Below, piece after piece: positions 5,172 through 11,350 of a stretch of DNA of 11,350 nucleotides. The notes below the pieces were generated by a model, which was not told the origin of the DNA, made no database searches, and was given only the letters and a program-made list of their open reading frames with translations. The stretch covers positions 1 to 11,350 of the forward strand of contig LUCA01000013.1 of assembly GCA_001593875.1 (NCBI GenBank), in the 5' to 3' direction. Each line of letters begins with the position of its first letter. The first letter of the stretch is position 1. Position numbers and translations under genes: made by a program. Source of the DNA: Candidatus Bathyarchaeota archaeon B23 (GTDB lineage Archaea > Thermoproteota > Bathyarchaeia > TCS64 > B23).

Positions 5172-5443
5172 CGGAGGCCAAGCCTGGATGGAGGGAGCTC
5201 CCCTTCGGAGCCGTCCCCTACAAGCCATCCCTGGAGTACCACACGGGAGACTGGGGCGTGGAGCGCCCAGACTTCGACCTGGAGAAGTGCACCCGCTGCA
5301 CCCTCTGCCACTTCTACTGCCCCGAGGGAGCCATAGGCTTCGACGCCGGCTACCCTGAGGTCGATCTGAGGTTCTGTAAGGGCTGCGGGATCTGCGCCAA
5401 CGAGTGTCCCGTCGAAGCCATAAGGATGGTGAGGAAGGGATGA
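5168..5443 (+). CDS. porD: Pyruvate:ferredoxin oxidoreductase, delta subunit (2x[4Fe-4S] ferredoxin-like)
   Basis: This is the electron-carrying subunit of the POR complex. The 91-residue product has two complete [4Fe-4S] motifs: CTRCTLCHFYCP (C41, C44, C47, C51) and CKGCGICANECP (C70, C73, C76, C80). The ~40 residues before them, with a Trp/Gly stretch (GDWGVERP, 27-34), are typical of PorD and distinguish it from a free ferredoxin. The start is TTG 5168, overlapping the porG stop as TTGA; the stop overlaps the porA ATG as ATGA. Both overlaps point to coupled translation and fixed subunit ratios. All cluster ligands are present. Confidence 0.93.
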   Translation: MTEAKPGWRELPFGAVPYKPSLEYHTGDWGVERPDFDLEKCTRCTLCHFYCPEGAIGFDAGYPEVDLRFCKGCGICANECPVEAIRMVRKG

Positions 5444-6654
5444 GGGAGCAGAGGCTTCTGGGTCTGAACGGCGATGAGGCGGCGGCCTACGCCATCAAGC
5501 AGGTGAACCCCGATGTGGTGGCCGCCTACCCTATCACACCTCAGACCATCATCGTGGAGAGGTTCAGCGAATACGTCGCCGACGGCCTCGTTGACACGGA
5601 GTTCGTCGCCGTCGAGTCCGAGCACAGCGCCATGAGCTGCTGCATAGGGGCCGCAGCAGCCGGGGCCAGGGCCTTCACGGCTACGGCCGCCAACGGCTTG
5701 GCGCTGATGTGGGAGATGCTCTACATCGCCGCCTCGCTGAGGCTCCCCATCGTGATGGCCGTCGTGAACAGGGCCCTCAGCGCCCCCATCAACATCCACA
5801 ACGATCACAGCGACTCCATGGGGGCGAGGGACAGCGGCTGGATACAGATCTACTGCGAGAACAGCCAGGAGGTCTACGACGCCTGCGTGGAGGCCTGGAG
5901 GATCGGCGAGCACCTCGACGTCCAGCTGCCGGTGATGGTCTGCCTCGACGGCTTCACCCTCAGCCACACCATGGAGAACGTCCAGACGTTGAGCGATGAG
6001 GCGGTGAGGGAGTTCGTCGGCGAGCGCCCCTACATCAAGGTCCAGGGACACCTAGGCGAGGCCGAGTTCCGATTGGACCCGGAGAACCCGTTGACCATGG
6101 GCCCCCTAGACCTCTACGACTTCTACTTCGAGCATAAAATGCATCAGGTGGAGGCGATGGAGAAGGCCTTGAAGGCGATGCCCCAGGTCGACGAGGAGTA
6201 TGCCGAGCTCTCAGGCAGGGGCTATCAACTGCTCCACCCCTACGAGATGGAGGACGCCGAGGTGGCCCTCATAGGCCTCGGGTCGACGATGGGGACGGTG
6301 AGATACGTCGTCGACAGGCTGAGGAGGCGCGGCGTGAAGGCGGGGATGATGAAGATGAGGGTCTTCAGGCCCTTTCCGGCGGAGCAGCTGATAGAGCTCC
6401 TGAAGGACGTGGAGGTCGTCGGCGTCCTGGATAAGGCGATGAGCTTCGGCGCCCCCGGAGGCCCCCTCTACGAGGAGCTGAGAACCATCTTCTATGACGC
6501 TGGGAGGCAGCCGCTGATCGTCGACTACGTCTACGGCCTGGGGGGGAGGGATACGCCGCCGAGGCTCATCGAGGAGGCCTTCGAGGGGTTGATGGAGGCG
6601 AAGAGGCGTGGGGAGGTGGTGGAGAGGTTGAACTTCCTGGGGGTGAGGTGGTGA
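5440..6654 (+). CDS. porA: Pyruvate:ferredoxin oxidoreductase, alpha subunit
   Basis: The alpha subunit (404 residues, close to other archaeal PorA) forms the catalytic core with beta. From ATG 5440, AAYPITPQT (28-36) carries the conserved YPITP loop with its Thr near the substrate, and VESEHSAMSCCIGAAAAGAR (~63-82) with the TATAANGL stretch is the pyrimidine-domain core typical of the family. VVNRALSAPINIHNDHSDS is the NRALSAP substrate-arginine region; many relatives have Trp where this one has the first His of INIHNDH. The C-terminal part (~280-360) is a transketolase C-like domain with VGVLDKAMSFGAPGGPLYEE. The frame is open upstream to GTG 5404, but that would overlap the second cluster motif of porD; ATG 5440 gives the ATGA overlap seen throughout the operon. 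Confidence 0.94.
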   Translation: MREQRLLGLNGDEAAAYAIKQVNPDVVAAYPITPQTIIVERFSEYVADGLVDTEFVAVESEHSAMSCCIGAAAAGARAFTATAANGLALMWEMLYIAASLRLPIVMAVVNRALSAPINIHNDHSDSMGARDSGWIQIYCENSQEVYDACVEAWRIGEHLDVQLPVMVCLDGFTLSHTMENVQTLSDEAVREFVGERPYIKVQGHLGEAEFRLDPENPLTMGPLDLYDFYFEHKMHQVEAMEKALKAMPQVDEEYAELSGRGYQLLHPYEMEDAEVALIGLGSTMGTVRYVVDRLRRRGVKAGMMKMRVFRPFPAEQLIELLKDVEVVGVLDKAMSFGAPGGPLYEELRTIFYDAGRQPLIVDYVYGLGGRDTPPRLIEEAFEGLMEAKRRGEVVERLNFLGVRW

Positions 6655-7634
6655 AGATGAGCGCGGCCATAACCCTTAAGGAGGCTGTGAAGTGGCCTGA
6701 CCTACTGGCCTCTGGGCATAGGCTCTGCGCCGGCTGCGCCGAGCCAATCATCGCCAGGCTGGTGTTGAAGGTCAGGAGGGGAGCGACGATGGCGACCACG
6801 GCCACCGGCTGCCTGGAGGTGGCGACGACGATCTTCCCCTACTCCGCCTGGCGGATCCCCTGGATCCACACGGCCTTCGAGAACGCCGCCGCCACGGCCA
6901 GCGGGATAGAGGCCGCCTGGAGGGCGATGAGGAGGAGGGGGCGTGGCCCACTGGCGAAGTATGAGATCCTGGACGTCATCGCCTTCGCCGGCGACGGCGG
7001 CACCTATGACATAGGGCTTCAAGCCCTCTCAGGGGCCTTGGAGCGTGGACATGACTTCACCTATGTACTCGTGGACAACGAGGCCTACATGAATACGGGC
7101 ATCCAGCGGAGCGGTGGCACCCCCTACTGCGCCTGGACGACGACCAGCCCCGCCGGGACGGTCATCCCCGGGAAGAGGGAGTGGAAGAAGCCCATCGACG
7201 AGATCGTCATCGCCCATGAGATCCCCTACGTCGCCACCGTCAGCCCCGCTTACCCGCTAGATGTGATGAGGAAGGCCCGAAGCGCCTTCGAGGTGGAGGG
7301 TCCAGCCTTCCTCCACGCCCTCGCACCCTGCTGCCGAGGCTGGAGGTTCCCGCCGAGCAAGACGATAGAGGTGGCCAAGCTCGCCGTGGAGACCTGCTTC
7401 TTCCCCCTCTGGGAGTGCCGGGTGGAGGATGGGAGGCCCCTCTACAAGCTCTCACCCCCCAGCCTGGCCATAGCTAAGAGGCCTGAGAGGAAGAAGCCCG
7501 TGGAGGAGTATCTCAGGGTTCAGGGGAGGTTCAGACATCTCTTCAGACCGAAGAGGCGGGAGGACCTCATCGATAACATCCAGAGATGGGTGGACCGCAG
7601 GTGGGGGATGCTGCTGGAGAAGGCGGGTCTATAG
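6651..7634 (+). CDS. porB: Pyruvate:ferredoxin oxidoreductase, beta subunit (TPP- and [4Fe-4S]-binding)
   Basis: The beta subunit holds thiamine diphosphate and one [4Fe-4S] cluster. Numbered from GTG 6651, the ligands are C26 and C29 (CAGC), C54 (TGC) and a distal Cys at 227 or 228 (APCCRGW). The TPP/Mg motif runs from GDGG (114-117) to DNEAYMNTGIQRSGGTP (142-158), the wording typical of pyruvate oxidoreductases. The length of 327 residues is like other archaeal PorB. Three starts are close together: GTG 6648, GTG 6651 and ATG 6657. I chose 6651 because it makes a four-base GTGA overlap with the porA stop, like the other two junctions, and has GGTGA four bases upstream; ATG 6657 remains possible. 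It is the last gene of the operon, followed by T-rich sequence. Confidence 0.94.
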   Translation: MKMSAAITLKEAVKWPDLLASGHRLCAGCAEPIIARLVLKVRRGATMATTATGCLEVATTIFPYSAWRIPWIHTAFENAAATASGIEAAWRAMRRRGRGPLAKYEILDVIAFAGDGGTYDIGLQALSGALERGHDFTYVLVDNEAYMNTGIQRSGGTPYCAWTTTSPAGTVIPGKREWKKPIDEIVIAHEIPYVATVSPAYPLDVMRKARSAFEVEGPAFLHALAPCCRGWRFPPSKTIEVAKLAVETCFFPLWECRVEDGRPLYKLSPPSLAIAKRPERKKPVEEYLRVQGRFRHLFRPKRREDLIDNIQRWVDRRWGMLLEKAGL

Positions 7635-7642
7635 CCCCTCCC

Positions 7643-7650
7643 CTTTTTAA
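7643..7650 (+). terminator. T-rich tract downstream of porB, probable terminator
   Basis: CTTTTTAA starts nine bases after the porB stop in otherwise C-rich DNA. U-rich tracts of this kind are the usual archaeal termination signal. A second T-rich stretch at 7658-7665 is better placed as the promoter of the next gene, though it may contribute. Confidence 0.4.
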
Positions 7651-7657
7651 CCCTCGA

Positions 7658-7665
7658 TTTTATTT
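7658..7665 (+). promoter_or_regulatory. TATA-like box for the XRE regulator
   Basis: TTTTATTT is centred 27-28 bases before the ATG at 7689, so the message would be leaderless. Confidence 0.45.
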
Positions 7666-7688
7666 GCCCCCACATCCTTATCCCCTAG

Positions 7689-8426
7689 ATGAGGCCTTCA
7701 GACCCCCTTAGGGAGGCGTTGATGAGGAGGATCGCGGGGGAGATCGTCATCTCCCCCAATCCGGGGCTGGCGATGAGGAAGTGGCGTAACCTCCTCCAGG
7801 CCAGCCAAGTGGAGGTGGCGGAGGAGCTGGGGTGCTCGCCGTCGGTCATCAGCGACTACGAGGCGGGGCGCAGGAGGTCTCCGGGGAGCAACTTCATCAA
7901 GCGCTTCGTCGAGGCCCTCCTCGACATCGATCAGAGGCGGGGCGGGAGGTATAGCCGGGAGCTGGCGAGGATCACCATCGATGTCAGCGACATCTTCCTC
8001 GACATGAGGGAGTTCACCTCCCCCGCCACAGCCAGACAGCTCTGCGAGGCCGTTGAGGGGGAGGTGATCGCCTGCCCCGACGCCCTCGAGAGGGAGGTCT
8101 ACGGCTATACCATCGTCGACAGCCTGAAGGCCATCCAGACCCTCTCAGGGCTGGAGTTCTACAGGATCTTCGGCTCCACCAGCGAGAGGGCCCTCGTCTT
8201 CACCGGCGTCCGTAAGGGTCGATCGCCGATGATCGCCGTGAAGATCAGTCCCCTGAAACCTCGAATCGTCGTCCTCCACGGAGTCAGGAGGGAGGTGGAC
8301 CCCCTGGCGGTCTCCCTAGCCGAGGGGGAGGGCATCCCCCTGGCGGTCTCGAGGATGCGATCTGAGGAGGAACTCGTCGAGGCCCTCCTCCAGCTCCATC
8401 GCTCCCTCTCTAGGCGTGGGAGGTGA
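7689..8426 (+). CDS. XRE-family transcriptional regulator, archaeal COG1709-like
   Basis: This is a cytoplasmic DNA-binding regulator of 245 residues. Residues ~27-82 hold a lambda-repressor-like helix-turn-helix: LAMRKWRNLLQASQVEVAEE (27-46), then LGCSPSVISDYEAGRRRSPG (47-66), with SPSVISDYE as the recognition helix. The rest is a conserved alpha-beta domain (~95-240) of unknown ligand, including DPLAVSLAEGEGIPLAVS (204-221). This two-part layout matches the archaeal predicted-regulator family I remember as COG1709; its targets are not known to me. ATG 7689 fits a leaderless message from the TATA-like box at 7658-7665. The gene stands alone between the por operon and convergent pyrG, whose 3' ends overlap by 17 bases. 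Control of the por operon is possible but nothing in the sequence shows it. Confidence 0.85.
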   Translation: MRPSDPLREALMRRIAGEIVISPNPGLAMRKWRNLLQASQVEVAEELGCSPSVISDYEAGRRRSPGSNFIKRFVEALLDIDQRRGGRYSRELARITIDVSDIFLDMREFTSPATARQLCEAVEGEVIACPDALEREVYGYTIVDSLKAIQTLSGLEFYRIFGSTSERALVFTGVRKGRSPMIAVKISPLKPRIVVLHGVRREVDPLAVSLAEGEGIPLAVSRMRSEEELVEALLQLHRSLSRRGR

Positions 8427-10044
8427 CCTCCACCCTCCGGCGCTTAGCCTCCAGGGAGGCCCTGATGAAGCCGTAGTAGGGGGGTGAGGGGCTCCAGGGG
8501 CGGCTCTTAAACTCCGGGTGGAACTGGGTGGCGAGGAAGAAGGGGTGATCCGGGAGTTCCATGATCTCCTTCCGCCTCCCATCTGGGCTCCACCCTGAGA
8601 AGACGACGCCCCTCCCCTCCAGCCTCCCCCAGTAATCAGGGTTGACCTCCCATCGATGTCTATGCCTCTCGTGGATCACCTCGGATCCGTAGAGGCTGTG
8701 GGCGAGGGTTCCAGGCTTGACGACGACGGGGTGGGAGCCCAGCCTCATGGTTCCGCCCAGCTCGTCGATCTCCCTCTGCTCCGGCAGGAGGTCGATGACG
8801 GGGTGCGGCGTCTCCGGGTCGCACTCCGTGGTGTTGGCCCCCTCCAGGTGGAGGACGTGGCGGGAATACTCCACGACGCTGAGCTGGAAGCCGTAGCAGA
8901 TGCCTAGGAAGGGTATGCCCCTATTTCTGGCGTACTCGATGGCGGCGATCTTCCCCTCAGCTCCCCTCCTGCCGAAGCCCCCTGGGACGAGGACCCCGTC
9001 GAACTCGGAGAGCTTCTCAACGCTCTCGGGCTTCTCCTCAAACTCCTCGGTCTCTATGAACTCGATGTCGACGGTGCAGCCGACGGCGGCCCCCGCATGC
9101 CTCAGGGCCTCGTTGACGCTGACGTAGGCGTCGGCGAACTCGGCATATTTGCCGCAGAGGGCGATCCTCACCCTCTCCCTGGCCGCCTTAAACCGCTGGA
9201 CGATGCCCCTCCACCCCCTCCACTCGGGTCTACGCCTCTCCAGGCCGAGGTATTCACAGAGCAGCACCCCCATCCCCTGCTCCTCCAGGATGAGGGGCAG
9301 CTCGTAGATGGGGTTGACGTTGATGGATGTGAAGACAGCTCGCTCCTCCACGTTGCAGTACAACGCTATCTTCCTCTTCTGCTCCTCCTGTAGCAGCCCC
9401 CATTCGCATCGGGCGACGATGATGTCGGGCTGAAGCCCTATGGCTCTGAGCTCCTTGACGCTGTGCTGCGTCGGCTTCGTCTTGGGCTCCCCCACAGCCT
9501 CCAAGACGGGGACGAGGGTGACGTGAACCAGTAGGGTGTCTCCCCGGGGCTCCTCAAGCCTCATCTGCCTGAAGGCCTCTAGGAAGGGGAGTCCCTCGAT
9601 GTCGCCGACGGTGCCTCCGCACTCGATGAGGAGGACGTCGACCCCCGTCTCCTCGGCGACCTGTCTCACCCTCCGCTTGATCTCATCCGTTATATGGGGG
9701 ATTATCTGGACGCATCGGCCTAGGTACTCACCCCTCCTCTCCCGCTCGATGACGGCTTGATAGATCTGCCCTGAGGTGATGTTGTTCAGCCTCGTGAGGT
9801 TGACGCCTAGGAAACGCTCATAGGAGCCGAGGTCCATGTCGGCCTCATAGCCGTCGTCGAGGACGAAGACCTCGCCGTGGATGTAGGGGTTCATCGTCCC
9901 CGCATCGACGTTTAAGTAGGGGTCGCACTTCACCGCAGTGACGTCGAAGCCTCGGACCTGCAGCATCTTGCCGATGGAGCAGGTTACGAGTCCCTTACCT
10001 AATCCGCTCAGGACGCCACCGGTGATGAAGATATATTTTGTCAA
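8410..10044 (-). CDS. pyrG: CTP synthase (glutamine-hydrolysing)
   Basis: It converts UTP to CTP using ATP and glutamine. The 544 residues match the family. The synthetase domain (1-~268) has the ATP loop GGVLSGLGKG (9-18, K17), CDPYLNVDAGTMNPYIHGEV (40-59), Mg ligands D71 and E141 (ECGGTVGDIEG) and TKPTQHSVKEL (189-199). The class-I glutamine amidotransferase domain (~290-535) has catalytic C383 in LGICYGFQ and the His/Glu pair in QFHPEFKSRP. Two departures from the usual wording: ICYGFQ instead of ICLGMQ at the nucleophile, and RCEWG (212-216) where RS(D)(R/K)P is common; neither removes a catalytic residue. The start is TTG 10044, the only start codon that keeps the conserved KYIF(I/V)TGG N-terminus; the ribosome-binding site is weak. 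It has its own TATA box, so it need not depend on apgM upstream. Confidence 0.96.
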   Translation of the reverse strand: MTKYIFITGGVLSGLGKGLVTCSIGKMLQVRGFDVTAVKCDPYLNVDAGTMNPYIHGEVFVLDDGYEADMDLGSYERFLGVNLTRLNNITSGQIYQAVIERERRGEYLGRCVQIIPHITDEIKRRVRQVAEETGVDVLLIECGGTVGDIEGLPFLEAFRQMRLEEPRGDTLLVHVTLVPVLEAVGEPKTKPTQHSVKELRAIGLQPDIIVARCEWGLLQEEQKRKIALYCNVEERAVFTSINVNPIYELPLILEEQGMGVLLCEYLGLERRRPEWRGWRGIVQRFKAARERVRIALCGKYAEFADAYVSVNEALRHAGAAVGCTVDIEFIETEEFEEKPESVEKLSEFDGVLVPGGFGRRGAEGKIAAIEYARNRGIPFLGICYGFQLSVVEYSRHVLHLEGANTTECDPETPHPVIDLLPEQREIDELGGTMRLGSHPVVVKPGTLAHSLYGSEVIHERHRHRWEVNPDYWGRLEGRGVVFSGWSPDGRRKEIMELPDHPFFLATQFHPEFKSRPWSPSPPYYGFIRASLEAKRRRVEVTSHA

Positions 10045-10086
10045 GGTGACCGCCTGAGGGTAACATGCGGAAATGTGGCTTAGCCC

Positions 10087-10094
10087 CTATAAAC
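10087..10094 (-). promoter_or_regulatory. TATA box for pyrG
   Basis: On the minus strand this reads GTTTATAG, in the 58-base gap after apgM. It predicts a start near 10065 and a leader of about 20 bases before the TTG at 10044. Confidence 0.55.
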
Positions 10095-10102
10095 CCTTCG
10101 AC

Positions 10103-11332
10103 CTAGGCCCCGAAGCGCTCCACATGACCTAGGAGGCTCATCAACATCGGCATCAGGTCGACGCCTCTCACCCTCCCCAGTCCACCTCGAGCGCAGAGCC
10201 TCTCCGTGTAGGCCTCGACGTCGTCCACCCTCACCTCGGGCCCCGCTATGGCGAGGGGGACGGGGTCTCCGACGTGCTCCCTCACCCTGGTGCTGGAGGT
10301 GTGATCGGCCGTCACGGCGATGTAGACCTCCCCGGGGTCGACGTGGTCCAGGAGGTGGCCGACCATCTCATCGATCTTCCGGATCACCCCCATCTTCGCC
10401 TCCACGTCGCCGTCATGGCTGGCGTTGTCAGCCCCCTTCACATGGATGTAGATGAGGTCATACTCCCCCAGGATGCGCTCGGCCACCCTAGCCTTGGAGA
10501 CGGCGTCGGTGTCCACGCCCCCCGTCGCCCCAGGGGCGTCGTAGAGGTCCAGGCCGGCGGCGGCGCAGGCCCCCCTCACCGTCGGCGTCACGGCGACACA
10601 CGCCCCCCTCACGCCGTAGAGCTCCCCCAGAGTCCTCACCGCCGGTGGGGCTCCAGCCCCCCGGAGGAGGATGGCGTTGGCCGGTGGAAGACCCCCTCGC
10701 CGCCGCTCCTCGTTGATGGGGTGGAGCTCCATCCTCCTCTTCAACGCCTCGTAGAGCTTGTTTAGGATGTCGGCGGTTCTGGCGGCCTCCGGTGAGGCGT
10801 CTAGGGGCTCGGCCTTCAGGGGTGGGACTCCCGTCCTGTGGGGGTCGATGTCCGAGACCCTCCAGCTGAGGCCTCTGCCCCTGAGGAGGATGACGAGTCT
10901 ATGCCCCAGCGTCGGCCTTACCAGGACCTCCACTTCGGGGTGGGCCTCCAGCCTCACGTCCCTCAGGTAGTCGGTGAAGATGGCGCCGTCGATCCTCCCG
11001 GCTCTACGGTCGACGACGACGCCATCCTCCAGGGCGGCGAAGTTCCCCCTCAGGGCCACATCGCCCTCCCTCACCTCTAGGCCCACGCCCAGGGCCTCCA
11101 GGGCGCCCCTACCCCGGTAGCATTCGTAGGGGTCGTAGCCCAGCAGGGCGAGGTTGGCGGCGTCGCTCCCGGGGGGCCTCCCCGGGGAGAGGATGTCCAT
11201 GATGCCGCAGACGCCTCCCCTCGCCACCTCATCCAGATTCGGGGTCTCGACGGCCTCCAGGGGCGTCTTCCCCCCCAGCTCCCTCAGGGGTCTGTCGGCC
11301 ATCCCATCCCCGACGACGATGACGGCCTTCAT
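10103..11332 (-). CDS. apgM: 2,3-bisphosphoglycerate-independent phosphoglycerate mutase, archaeal type (ApgM)
   Basis: It interconverts 3- and 2-phosphoglycerate in glycolysis/gluconeogenesis, in the cytoplasm. The 409 residues are the usual ApgM length (shorter than bacterial GpmI) and the alkaline-phosphatase-superfamily metal sites are visible: VVGDGMADRP (6-15, D9), the phosphoryl-accepting Ser in PPGSDAANLALLGYDP (53-68, S56), IHVKGADNASHDGD (296-309, D302 and H306) and VTADHTS (340-346, D343 and H344). The conserved segment CYRGRGALEALG (71-82) follows the catalytic serine. ATG 11332 is the first start and gives the normal N-terminus (MKAVIVVGDG). Only 18 bases lie beyond it, so its promoter cannot be assessed. 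It is followed by pyrG on the same strand, 58 bases away, which has its own promoter. No catalytic residue appears lost. Confidence 0.95.
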   Translation of the reverse strand: MKAVIVVGDGMADRPLRELGGKTPLEAVETPNLDEVARGGVCGIMDILSPGRPPGSDAANLALLGYDPYECYRGRGALEALGVGLEVREGDVALRGNFAALEDGVVVDRRAGRIDGAIFTDYLRDVRLEAHPEVEVLVRPTLGHRLVILLRGRGLSWRVSDIDPHRTGVPPLKAEPLDASPEAARTADILNKLYEALKRRMELHPINEERRRGGLPPANAILLRGAGAPPAVRTLGELYGVRGACVAVTPTVRGACAAAGLDLYDAPGATGGVDTDAVSKARVAERILGEYDLIYIHVKGADNASHDGDVEAKMGVIRKIDEMVGHLLDHVDPGEVYIAVTADHTSSTRVREHVGDPVPLAIAGPEVRVDDVEAYTERLCARGGLGRVRGVDLMPMLMSLLGHVERFGA

Positions 11333-11350
11333 CCACAGCCCTAGAGGAAG

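Noticed and set aside
5404..5439. Upstream GTG start for porA
   Set aside because: It would overlap the second iron-sulfur motif of porD, and the added residues precede an otherwise normal alpha-subunit N-terminus at ATG 5440.
5350..6051. 233-codon open frame on the minus strand opposite porD/porA
   Set aside because: It is a shadow of porA with repetitive His/Asp/Val/Gly composition and no family resemblance.
9097..9393. Plus-strand open frames inside pyrG
   Set aside because: They are antisense to highly conserved CTP synthase sequence and have low-complexity products.
1..11350. Numerous GGAGG-type Shine-Dalgarno look-alikes
   Set aside because: They arise throughout from AGG/GAG codons and their antisense. 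I used them only where spacing and frame decided a start.
1..11350. tRNA or rRNA genes, CRISPR arrays, insertion sequences, attachment sites
   Set aside because: I looked for tRNA-like cloverleaf ends, regularly spaced direct repeats, transposase motifs and terminal inverted repeats and saw none. The gene content is housekeeping plus one surface operon.

Overview
The window is archaeal chromosomal DNA from an uncultured-type, GC-rich lineage. The archaeal markers are a two-gene RNA polymerase block (Rpo12 and Rpo5), an ApgM-type phosphoglycerate mutase, a four-subunit pyruvate:ferredoxin oxidoreductase in gamma-delta-alpha-beta order, a COG1709-like XRE regulator, and TATA boxes about 25 bases upstream of starts with little or no leader. 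Arginine is mostly AGG, and GTG/TTG starts are common (8 of 14 genes as called). A thermophilic anaerobe of the TACK/Thermoproteota side, for example Bathyarchaeia, would fit, and gingipain-like C25 proteases have been reported in Bathyarchaeota (MCG) and MBG-D single-cell genomes. The sequence alone does not fix the phylum.

Layout. (a) 1-1808, minus strand: a surface-protein operon with a small membrane-anchored extracellular protein followed one base later by a secreted C25 (gingipain/caspase-fold) peptidase that runs off the left edge. The first gene's signal peptide lies in an open frame without a start codon and is probably disconnected by a one-base frameshift. (b) 1849-2640, plus: rpo12 and rpo5, overlapping by four bases. 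(c) 2646-2852, plus: a 59-codon single-pass membrane protein with its own TATA box. It overlaps in antisense the acidic tail of a small winged-helix-like protein. (d) 2727-3616, minus: a coiled-coil protein and that winged-helix-like protein, both of unknown function, as a two-gene unit divergent from pyrF. (e) 3636-4561, plus: pyrF, orotidine-5'-phosphate decarboxylase of the long type-2 group. (f) 4583-7650, plus: porG-porD-porA-porB, each junction a four-base NTGA overlap. (g) 7658-8426, plus: the XRE regulator, converging with (h) 8410-10094, minus: pyrG (CTP synthase), and (i) 10103-11332, minus: apgM.

The most notable feature is Rpo5. Archaeal Rpo5 is normally only about 80 residues, equivalent to the C-terminal assembly domain of eukaryotic RPB5. 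This one is 193 residues and carries an N-terminal domain that aligns by eye with the jaw domain of eukaryotic RPB5.

Functionally the window combines transcription machinery, last steps of pyrimidine nucleotide synthesis (pyrF, pyrG), central carbon metabolism joining phosphoglycerate interconversion to ferredoxin-linked pyruvate/acetyl-CoA exchange, and one exported protein-degradation module. These last functions would fit an anaerobe that ferments peptides, but that is an inference from few genes.
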